Assembly (NCBI GenBank): GCA_964473025.1
Contig: CAYYMZ010000026.1
Span: 1-5,970 of the forward strand
Direction of reading: 5' to 3'
From: CAYYMZ01 sp964473025
GTDB taxonomy: Bacteria; Patescibacteriota; UBA1384; DTJR01
DNA length: 5,970 nucleotides
The notes under the pieces are model-generated. The model saw only the letters and a program-made list of their open reading frames with translations. It was not told the DNA's origin and searched no databases. Of the stretch, positions 1-4,726 are shown piece by piece (the first letter of the stretch is position 1; the number at the start of each line of letters is the position of its first letter). The position numbers and the translations under genes were made by a program.

Positions 1-47
1 CTCTTATAAGGCGTATGTCGCAGGTTCGATCCCTGCCAGGCCGACCA
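1..47 (+). tRNA. tRNA-Ile(UAU), 3' part only (5' end outside window)
   Basis: This is the 3' part of a tRNA cut by the window start. The T arm is clear: stem GCAGG (20-24) and CCTGC (32-36) around the loop TTCGATC. It is followed by the 3' acceptor strand CAGGCCG (37-43), discriminator A44 and encoded CCA (45-47). Counting back through a 5-nt variable loop (15-19) and the 3' anticodon strand GGCGT (10-14) leaves the loop CTTATAA (3-9). With U33 at position 4 the anticodon is TAT, which reads AUA (Ile). Only two bases of the 5' anticodon strand are visible. A shift of one base would give ATA (Tyr), but bacterial tRNA-Tyr has a long variable arm, absent here. That it is a tRNA is near certain; the isotype is likely but rests on the partial stem. 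Confidence 0.85.
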
Positions 48-95
48 TCGCGTATATCCTGTTTTTTTAATAAAAATAGGAAACGCGATTTTTTT
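48..95 (+). terminator. Rho-independent terminator of the tRNA
   Basis: TCGCGT (48-53) pairs with ACGCGA (83-88). An inner stem TCCT/AGGA (57-60 with 78-81) continues into a T-run/A-run pairing. The hairpin is followed directly by seven T (89-95). It starts right after the CCA end, so it ends the tRNA transcript. Confidence 0.85.
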
Positions 96-121
96 GTAAA
101 AAAGTGATTAAATACGCGGAC

Positions 122-150
122 TTGACTTTTGTTATATAACATGGTATATT
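122..150 (+). promoter_or_regulatory. Sigma70-type promoter of the CAP-domain gene
   Basis: The -35 box TTGACT (122-127) and -10 box TATATT (145-150) are separated by exactly 17 nt. TGG (142-144) before the -10 gives an extended -10. The predicted transcript start is near 157, leaving a short leader before the ribosome binding site AGGAGG at 179-184. The palindrome GTTATATAAC (131-140) lies inside the spacer and could be an operator. Confidence 0.8.
131..142 (+). repeat. Palindromic motif GTTATATAACAT, copy 1
   Basis: GTTATATAAC is a perfect 10-bp palindrome. The 12-nt string including the following AT recurs exactly at 1031-1042. This copy sits between the -35 and -10 boxes of the CAP gene promoter, where a bound protein would block transcription. 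A 12-mer repeat in 6 kb of AT-rich DNA can occur by chance, so its function is only a suggestion. Confidence 0.35.
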
Positions 151-188
151 AAATATAGCAAGGTTACGTTCGTGAATTAGGAGGGGAA

Positions 189-728
189 GTGAATAGCAGG
201 TTAAAAAATATTCTAAAGATCTCGGTTTTCAGCGGATTTGTTGTTATCGTTGTTATCCTAACCGGCCAAATAAGAAGTGTTTCGGCCGAGAGTATTTCAA
301 ATACTGATAATTTAGCTTTATCATTAGTTAACGAATACAGATCAAATACCGGCCTAAGAAGGTTAGAGTGGAACGATAAACTAGCTGAAGCGGCCCAAGA
401 TAAAGCTGAAGATATGAAAAACGATAAGTATTTTGAGCACCGTTCCCCGGATGGTAAGGTTGCATGGGATTTTATAATTGCAGAAGGTTACGATTATTCG
501 AAGGCGGGAGAGAACTTAGCAATTGATTTTAAAAATGTGAAAGATGCAACCATTGCTTGGGAATTAAGCCCATCTCATTTAAGAAACATTGCCTCTTCTG
601 GCTATACCGACTTTGGTTTTGCACAAACAAATGCAAATATTGAAGGTAAACCGACGATAGTTTTTGTGCAGTTATTTGCCAAGCCACAATCAATATACGA
701 CCGTGCACTAGAAAACATCAATAAATAA
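189..728 (+). CDS. Secreted CAP/SCP-domain protein (YkwD-like)
   Basis: This is a 179-residue exported protein of the CAP superfamily (cysteine-rich secretory / PR-1 / YkwD type). Residues 1-33 form a Sec signal peptide: a basic start, a hydrophobic core at about 11-27 and a likely cut after SVSA. The CAP domain fills about 41-166. It shows the usual landmarks: an ALxLVNEYR-like first helix, LEWNDKLAEAAQDKA, FEH with His84, GENLA with Glu108, and SPSHLRNI with His130, followed by the closing GFAQ and IVFVQLF strands. The two His and Glu108 are the usual cavity residues. Bacterial CAP proteins have no settled single activity; extracellular binding or hydrolysis has been proposed. The GTG start is chosen because AGGAGG (179-184) lies just before it and the signal peptide begins there. 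It is a single-gene unit with its own promoter and terminator. Family is secure, substrate unknown. Confidence 0.9.
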   Translation: MNSRLKNILKISVFSGFVVIVVILTGQIRSVSAESISNTDNLALSLVNEYRSNTGLRRLEWNDKLAEAAQDKAEDMKNDKYFEHRSPDGKVAWDFIIAEGYDYSKAGENLAIDFKNVKDATIAWELSPSHLRNIASSGYTDFGFAQTNANIEGKPTIVFVQLFAKPQSIYDRALENINK

Positions 729-761
729 AGGAGTGGAAATGTGATAATAATCACAATAAAC

Positions 762-800
762 TAACAATCGGGAGTCAATATGCCTCCCGATTGTTATTTT
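762..800 (+). terminator. Intrinsic terminator after the CAP gene
   Basis: A perfect 13-bp stem runs from TAACAATCGGGAG (762-774) to its complement at 784-796, with a 9-nt loop. It is followed by a short T tract (797-800). The T tract is modest, but the stem is strong and lies 34 nt after the stop codon. Confidence 0.75.
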
Positions 801-810
801 GTGGGGACTT

Positions 811-940
811 GCCCAGATACTGAAAAATCGACTATTTTTTAAAAAAAATAAATCTTAAAAAAGACATCTTGCCATGATCGCCAACAGATAAAACCCATTT
901 TCTGTTGAGCCGCTAGGCTGTCGATTTTCTAGTACTGGGC
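811..940. repeat. Imperfect 130-nt inverted-repeat element
   Basis: The left arm 811-832 (GCCCAG, ATACT, GAAAAATCGAC) matches the reverse complement of the right arm 920-940. About 20 base pairs form, with three single-base bulges (A817, one A in the 823-827 run, T930). The arms enclose 87 nt that hold an A/T-rich tract (833-852) and an inner hairpin CAACAGA (882-888) with TCTGTTG (901-907). No ORF is present. No clear target-site duplication is visible beyond TT on each side. It could be a small non-autonomous mobile element (MITE-like), a structured RNA, or a remnant of either. The right arm ends exactly where the -35 box of the next promoter begins. Confidence 0.5.
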
Positions 941-968
941 TTGACAAACTATACCCCTGTGGTACATT
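941..968 (+). promoter_or_regulatory. Sigma70-type promoter upstream of the Ig-like protein gene
   Basis: Consensus -35 TTGACA (941-946) and -10 TACATT (963-968) are 16 nt apart. TGG (960-962) gives an extended -10. The predicted transcript start is near 975. A terminator-like hairpin follows at 998-1021, before the coding region. Confidence 0.75.
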
Positions 969-997
969 CGCATAAGTCAGCTATGGCAACGGCTATG

Positions 998-1021
998 GCC
1001 TCGCAGTTCGCGGGGCTTTTT
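998..1021 (+). terminator. Leader terminator / candidate attenuator before the Ig-like protein gene
   Basis: GCCTCGC (998-1004) pairs with GCGGGGC (1010-1016), with one G-T pair and the 5-nt loop AGTTC, followed by five T (1017-1021). It lies only about 23 nt after the predicted transcript start and 36 nt before the start codon. Just upstream, the 8-mer GCTATGGC occurs twice (980-987, 992-999), and the second copy overlaps the terminator stem. I do not recognise a known riboswitch class. It may be an attenuator or the end of a roughly 45-nt leader RNA. Confidence 0.6.
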
Positions 1022-1030
1022 ATATAAACT

Positions 1031-1042
1031 GTTATATAACAT
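1031..1042 (+). repeat. Palindromic motif GTTATATAACAT, copy 2
   Basis: This is an exact second copy of the 12-nt motif at 131-142. It lies just before the ribosome binding site AGGAG (1044-1048) of the Ig-like surface protein gene and after the leader terminator hairpin. It is therefore in the 5' untranslated region rather than in a recognisable promoter. Confidence 0.35.
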
Positions 1043-1056
1043 CAGGAGTGAAAAAT

Positions 1057-2538
1057 ATGAATATTAGAAAAATTGGCTCATCAGTACCGTTAATCCTTAT
1101 CGTAATTTTGTCATCCGGCTTTCTTGCATTTTTTCCTGGTGTTGCGATGGCTGATTTTATTGGTACCAAGCAATTTAGCTTAGGATTGGTTGATCCTTTG
1201 AATCCAGTAACCGACAACAACGCCGAATACATCAATTCAACCGATCTTAGCTTGGCGGTGAATTTTGAAACGGCACAAGGAAAAAGTATTTACAGTTTGG
1301 GGTTGTTTATTGATGATTTAGGATTACCGCAAGACGAGGTACTCTATGACGGTCAGAATATCTATCTTCTTACATCCCAAACCCACACGGCGAATGAACT
1401 GCAGACACTCATACCAGAGGGAAATCATGAGATTTATTTAAAGTACCGTGTGGCGGCAGGTTCTGCTTACGAACCGATTTGGTCAAAGAAAATAATTTGC
1501 GATTACACCTCTCCTGACGGATCATTTGAAGCTACCCCCGAACCTTTGAAAAAAGTTTTGATCATTGGTGATTGGGTAGACATTAAGTTCACCCCAGATT
1601 TAAATAGCCAAGATACGAATAATGTTGAGAGCTCGATATACGGTCGTGAACTTAAATGGCATAAGGTAGCGGATGGTTGGGGTAGCAATTATTTTGTTAC
1701 CCGCTACACAATCGATAAAGGAGATCCCTCGGTTCGAGATCATCTAATCCTTGAAAACTTGAAAATGACGGATTTGGCGGGAAACACTACTGACGTTCTC
1801 TCGAGAGAAGTAGCGATCGATTTTGAGATTAATACAAAGGTACCAAAACTTGTGCCCTGCGGCAGTAATTTAAGTGGATCGATCGAGCAAGGGTCGAACA
1901 TCGAATTGGACGGAACTTCTGATCCTGGAGCGGAGATTGTTTTAACCGTTAATTCCACGCCCCAGACGATTTCAACGATTGCAGATATAAAAGGTAACTG
2001 GCGGATTCTATTTGACACGTCTAACCTGGAGATCGGTTCGCATAGCGCCACCCTAACCGCTATCAACGCAGTAGGTAACCAGACGACGATTAACTTAGGA
2101 TTTTTTCAGATCATAAGTGTACAGGCGGCAAGCGAACCAGTAGTGCAAATCGCTCAAGTTGCCGAAACCGAATCCAAAAGCGATGTTAGACCGGCAGTGG
2201 TCATTCATATACCACAGGCGCAAGTGATGAGTGCAAATCAAGGCGACACTCAGCTTGCAACCTCGGGCCGTACTAGTTTTGCCGAGGACATCAAAACAAC
2301 CTCAATTAATTGGAGCGCGTGGATTCTGCTTCTAGCGATGGTTGTGTTAGCGAGTGCGCTCGCTACAGCAGGTTATTATGGGTACGGTTGGTTGACGATC
2401 CGCCAAAGCGGCCAGACCAAAATTGAAAAAATTGCTCCTAAGGAAGAAAATCCAATTGAGTACTCAAAAAACATTGACGAGGGGAAAGAAGAGCCACCTC
2501 TTTCGGAGGATAACGAACCTCCCAAGACCAGATGGTAA
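1057..2538 (+). CDS. Membrane-anchored surface protein with Ig-like domains
   Basis: This is a 493-residue exported protein. Residues 1-32 are a Sec signal peptide with a likely cut after GVAMA. The long extracellular part is beta-rich. The clearest domain (about 267-352) has the pattern of bacterial Ig-like modules: SGSIEQGSNIELDGTSDPG, then KGNWRILFD, then GSHSATLTAINAVGN. The two segments before it (about 35-147 and 152-262, the latter with TDLAGNTTD) look like more divergent Ig-like folds. A low-complexity linker leads to one membrane helix (about 419-446) and an acidic, Pro-rich cytoplasmic tail of some 45 residues. It is probably an adhesin-like or cell-surface structural protein; no enzyme motif is seen. 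ATG 1057 is chosen because AGGAG (1044-1048) lies 8 nt before it. The upstream GTG at 1048 overlaps that site. Only two cysteines are present. The ligand is unknown. Confidence 0.85.
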   Translation: MNIRKIGSSVPLILIVILSSGFLAFFPGVAMADFIGTKQFSLGLVDPLNPVTDNNAEYINSTDLSLAVNFETAQGKSIYSLGLFIDDLGLPQDEVLYDGQNIYLLTSQTHTANELQTLIPEGNHEIYLKYRVAAGSAYEPIWSKKIICDYTSPDGSFEATPEPLKKVLIIGDWVDIKFTPDLNSQDTNNVESSIYGRELKWHKVADGWGSNYFVTRYTIDKGDPSVRDHLILENLKMTDLAGNTTDVLSREVAIDFEINTKVPKLVPCGSNLSGSIEQGSNIELDGTSDPGAEIVLTVNSTPQTISTIADIKGNWRILFDTSNLEIGSHSATLTAINAVGNQTTINLGFFQIISVQAASEPVVQIAQVAETESKSDVRPAVVIHIPQAQVMSANQGDTQLATSGRTSFAEDIKTTSINWSAWILLLAMVVLASALATAGYYGYGWLTIRQSGQTKIEKIAPKEENPIEYSKNIDEGKEEPPLSEDNEPPKTRW

Positions 2539-2552
2539 GACAAGCGCCTGAT

Positions 2553-2561
2553 TGCTATAAT
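2553..2561 (+). promoter_or_regulatory. Extended -10 promoter for a leaderless FtsB-like mRNA
   Basis: TGCTATAAT is a perfect extended -10 (TGn plus TATAAT, 2556-2561). No good -35 is seen 16-18 nt upstream, which is normal for this promoter class. The expected transcript start falls at or next to the GTG start codon at 2568. No Shine-Dalgarno sequence lies between 2539 and 2567, so the transcript would be leaderless. Confidence 0.6.
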
Positions 2562-2567
2562 TAAAAC

Positions 2568-2984
2568 GTGAACGGCATCAAACCAACAAACGGATTACCC
2601 TCAAGCGGGGGAGGAAAAACAAAATTTAATTTTGTCCCGCTTTTAATTTTAGTTTTAGTCGCCTATGTTTCGTTTCTTCTTTATCAAGCGGTTTATTTTA
2701 ATTATAAAACATCACAAAAAATAAATGCCCTCAAAAGTGATACCCTCGGTCTTGAAGATCAAAAATTACAGCTTGAGGCCTTAATTTCTTATTATAAAAC
2801 TGATTCATTTGCCGAACTTGAGGCAAGAAAGAAACTCGGCATGAAAATGCCCGGAGAAAAGGTGATCAAGGTTGATGTTGAACCAAAAGTAGGGCAAAAC
2901 GATCTTAAGGCAGAGGAAATCATCAAAGAACCCCAAACACCTAACTGGCAGGAGTGGATTTATTACCTCGAAGGCAAGGATTAA
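2568..2984 (+). CDS. FtsB/DivIC-like septum formation initiator protein
   Basis: This is a 138-residue single-pass membrane protein of the FtsB/DivIC family, which in other bacteria joins the FtsL/FtsQ (DivIB) subcomplex that links the divisome to septal wall synthesis. It has a 20-residue cytoplasmic N-terminus with a Gly-rich stretch, a membrane helix at about 22-44 and a coiled coil at about 47-78. After that comes the family hallmark EARKKLGMKMPGEKVI (85-100). The C-terminal tail is charged and ends in NWQEWIYYLEGKD. Length is a little above the usual 90-120 residues because of this tail. GTG 2568 is used because it lies 6 nt after a perfect TATAAT, consistent with leaderless translation, and no other start precedes the helix. 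The gene lies 29 nt after the surface-protein gene. Family assignment is good; FtsB versus DivIC is not separable here. Confidence 0.85.
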   Translation: MNGIKPTNGLPSSGGGKTKFNFVPLLILVLVAYVSFLLYQAVYFNYKTSQKINALKSDTLGLEDQKLQLEALISYYKTDSFAELEARKKLGMKMPGEKVIKVDVEPKVGQNDLKAEEIIKEPQTPNWQEWIYYLEGKD

Positions 2985-3142
2985 TGCAGCTCATTGTGTT
3001 ACTAAAAAATCTGACTTACTCTTTAAATGATAGAGTTTACAGATTTTGGAACCGAAGTCCCAACACCCAACGCACCGCAATAATAGGACGCAGTCAATTT
3101 TGCGGTAAGGAGGTGGTGTGGGGCAAGGATTTTTGAGGCCTC
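2985..3142. other. Gene-poor gap with hairpins and an orphan Shine-Dalgarno site
   Basis: No convincing gene is found here. A hairpin pairs AAAATCTG (3006-3013) with CAGATTTT (3040-3047) and inside it ACTCT (3018-3022) with AGAGT (3032-3036); it may end the FtsB-like transcript weakly, or a transcript from the opposite strand, where six T follow it. A second stem pairs ACCGCAA (3074-3080) with TTGCGGT (3100-3106). Directly after it lies AAGGAGGT (3107-3114), a near-perfect anti-16S match. Two weak reading frames exist: 50 codons from ATG 2984, overlapping the previous stop as TAATG, and 22 codons from GTG 3118. Neither resembles a known protein. The palindrome GAGGCCTC (3135-3142) abuts the next -35 box. 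Confidence 0.4.
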
Positions 3143-3170
3143 TTGACAAGAAAACTCATATTGCTACAGT
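3143..3170 (+). promoter_or_regulatory. Sigma70-type promoter of the TasA-like operon
   Basis: Consensus -35 TTGACA (3143-3148) and -10 TACAGT (3165-3170) are 16 nt apart, with TGC (3162-3164) as extended -10. The predicted start is near 3177. The first transcribed bases can fold CACGT (3176-3180) with ACGTG (3191-3195). The palindrome GAGGCCTC directly upstream (3135-3142) is placed like a regulator site. Confidence 0.75.
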
Positions 3171-3248
3171 GGTTGCACGTTCGTAATCAGACGTGTTAGT
3201 GGGGGATTAATGGTGATTCAAATGTTACAGAATAGATTTGTTTGGGGG

Positions 3249-3274
3249 ATGCGCTTTTAGCCGGCGCATTTTTT
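3249..3274 (+). terminator. Terminator hairpin inside the TasA-like operon leader
   Basis: ATGCGC (3249-3254) pairs with GCGCAT (3264-3269), with a 9-nt loop and a run of six T (3269-3274). It ends a leader of about 98 nt from the promoter at 3143-3170, still 75 nt before the start codon. I see no convincing promoter between 3275 and 3349, so operon expression seems to need read-through. This fits attenuation, a riboswitch-like element of unrecognised class, or a small RNA upstream of the operon. Confidence 0.7.
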
Positions 3275-3320
3275 AATTGTGTAAAAACCGAATGCGGTCG
3301 ACGTTCGTTGAAGTTAATAA

Positions 3321-3340
3321 CAATTATTGAAAAATAATTG
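3321..3340 (+). promoter_or_regulatory. GAAA-capped hairpin touching the Shine-Dalgarno site
   Basis: CAATTATT (3321-3328) and AATAATTG (3333-3340) form a perfect 8-bp stem closed by a GAAA tetraloop (3329-3332). Its last G is the first base of GGAGG (3340-3344), the ribosome binding site of the TasA-like gene. It could stabilise the mRNA 5' side or modulate ribosome access. Confidence 0.5.
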
Positions 3341-3349
3341 GAGGTAAAT

Positions 3350-3964
3350 ATGTTAAGAATAATGAAAAGTTTAATGGTGATTGTGGCTGTTGCCGCGATA
3401 GCAGTTGGTGCAACCGGAGCTTGGTTTAGCGATGAGGAGACCAGTAATGGTAATTCTTTTACTGCTGGTACATTGGATTTGAATGTTGATGGTGGCAATA
3501 CAAATGTTGTCAAATTTAATGTAAGCAATATGCGTCCTGGCAGTCAGCCAACTGGTTCATGGATTTTGGCTAATGTCGGCTCTATAGGTGGTTACTTAGA
3601 TCTTGAAAATATCTTAGTGACTAGCCAAGAGAACGTTTGCACTGAGCCAGAAATATCAGCTGGTGATGTGACCTGTGGCAATCCTGGCATAGGTCTTGGT
3701 GAACTGCAAAATGTGGTCAACTTAAGATTATACAATGACGTTGACAAGGATGGCTACATTAGTACTGGAGACGTCATGATTTACAATGGGATGACTGGTG
3801 GAATAGCATCGGGCTATGACCAAAATATTGCTATTCCTGCAGGCGGAAGTGTTCGAATTAATGCAGTCTTCGATTGGTGGAGCACACCATCTGACAACTT
3901 AGCGCAAAGTGACAGCATGGACCTAGACATGACCTTTGAACTTGGTCAAATAATCGGACAATAA
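3350..3964 (+). CDS. TasA/camelysin-like fibre protein with SipW-type signal peptide
   Basis: This is a 204-residue exported protein of the TasA/CalY (camelysin) group, whose best-known member forms the protein fibres of B. subtilis biofilms. The N-terminus has the SipW-dependent layout: a hydrophobic core at about 8-21, then GATGAWFSDEE (20-30) and GNSFTAGTLDL (34-44). The mature part is beta-rich with MRPGS (61-65), comparable to the PG turn of the family. Residues 130-141 (DVDKDGYISTGD) match an EF-hand or dockerin-like calcium loop, with Asp at positions 1, 3, 5 and 12. Cys97 and Cys109 could form a disulfide. ATG 3350 is chosen because GGAGG (3340-3344) lies 5 nt before it. It is the first gene of the operon, followed by its likely peptidase. 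Metalloprotease activity, once claimed for camelysin, has no visible motif here. Confidence 0.85.
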   Translation: MLRIMKSLMVIVAVAAIAVGATGAWFSDEETSNGNSFTAGTLDLNVDGGNTNVVKFNVSNMRPGSQPTGSWILANVGSIGGYLDLENILVTSQENVCTEPEISAGDVTCGNPGIGLGELQNVVNLRLYNDVDKDGYISTGDVMIYNGMTGGIASGYDQNIAIPAGGSVRINAVFDWWSTPSDNLAQSDSMDLDMTFELGQIIGQ

Positions 3965-4022
3965 CAAGAACTTAATTCTTGTTTGAGCTTCGTTAGTCCC
4001 TCTCTTTTTAAAAGTGAGGGAC
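3963..4022 (+). promoter_or_regulatory. Two hairpins between the TasA-like and signal peptidase genes
   Basis: The first hairpin pairs AACAAGAA (3963-3970, including the stop codon) with TTCTTGTT (3976-3983). The second pairs GTCCCTC (3996-4002) with GAGGGAC (4016-4022). Neither has a T tract long enough for a good terminator. They are placed like elements that protect the abundant first message or partly stop transcription before the peptidase gene. Confidence 0.5.
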
Positions 4023-4039
4023 GATAGGAATCTTAAATA

Positions 4040-4726
4040 ATGAAAAAAGAAAACAACAAAAAAGAAGTAAAAATCTCCTATAAAAAAATCTGGAATATTT
4101 TCGGCAATACAATTTTGATTTTATTGATTTTGATTGGTGTTTTGATTGGTTATTCTCTTCTGCCGATTAAGAACAACTATAAAATCTATTCTGTTATGTC
4201 AGGGTCAATGGCGCCAACCATACCAACCGGAGGATTGGTATTAGTGAAACCATTAACTGAATACAAAATTAGTGACATTATTACTTATAAACAACTCGGC
4301 TCGACAAGGAAAAATGATACTGTAACCCACCGAATTGTCGAGCAAAAAAAGGAAGATAATGGTACCAGCTATTTTGTAACGAAGGGGGATGCAAACAATG
4401 CTCCCGATGAGGAAAAGGTGACAGCCGATCTTATAATTGGAAAAACGATTTTTAGTATTGCATTACTTGGTTATATTATCGGTTACATCAAAACACTTCC
4501 CGGACTAATTCTAATCATTTTGATTCCGGCGGTGATTATTATTTACGAAGAGGTAAAAAAAATTCATCGGGAGGCAAAACAGATCATTGCTAAAAAGCGC
4601 GAAGTGAAAGAGTTTGCCAAAAAAGAAACAGAAAGAAAGGATTCTGTGGCTAAGAAGGTTTTAGACAAACAACAAAAAGGAAAGAAAACAATCAAAAAAA
4701 GGCGGAAAAATGTTAAGAAAACTTAA
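4040..4726 (+). CDS. sipW: SipW-type signal peptidase I (S26B family)
   Basis: This is a 228-residue membrane serine peptidase that removes signal peptides from exported proteins. It has a membrane helix at about 21-42, then the catalytic SGSMAPTIPTGG (54-65) with Ser56. The general base is His97 in VTHRIV, instead of the Lys of ordinary bacterial enzymes; Ser-His pairs mark the SipW/archaeal/ER-type branch. KGDANNAPDEEKV (115-127) is the conserved GDxN box with Asp117. A second membrane helix lies at about 153-169. The last 58 residues are very rich in Lys and Arg and probably cytoplasmic; this tail is longer than in a typical SipW. AGGA (4026-4029) lies 10 nt before the ATG. It sits between two genes whose products carry SipW-type signal peptides, so those are its expected substrates. 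It overlaps the next gene by 17 nt. Confidence 0.9.
   Translation: MKKENNKKEVKISYKKIWNIFGNTILILLILIGVLIGYSLLPIKNNYKIYSVMSGSMAPTIPTGGLVLVKPLTEYKISDIITYKQLGSTRKNDTVTHRIVEQKKEDNGTSYFVTKGDANNAPDEEKVTADLIIGKTIFSIALLGYIIGYIKTLPGLILIILIPAVIIIYEEVKKIHREAKQIIAKKREVKEFAKKETERKDSVAKKVLDKQQKGKKTIKKRRKNVKKT

Noticed and set aside
811..940. Retron-like or invertible-promoter interpretation of the inverted repeats
   Set aside because: No reverse transcriptase or recombinase gene is nearby, and the promoter boxes lie outside the repeats, so inversion would not switch them.
971..1021. Known riboswitch (c-di-GMP, guanidine, fluoride, preQ1) in the Ig-like gene leader
   Set aside because: None of the conserved cores of these classes is recognisable in the roughly 45-nt leader.
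1032..2066. Minus-strand reading frames at 1032-1235, 1503-1688 and 1740-2066
   Set aside because: They lie opposite the well-supported Ig-like surface protein gene, have no ribosome binding sites or family motifs, and look like frame shadows.
2954..3136. 60-codon frame starting inside the FtsB-like gene
   Set aside because: The composition does not look like a real protein, no family is recognised, and the start overlaps the previous gene. Only the shorter ATG 2984 version is kept as a weak possibility in the gap description.
3196..3528. Minus-strand 110-codon frame
   Set aside because: It covers the leader and the signal peptide coding region of the TasA-like gene; its sequence has no recognisable domain.
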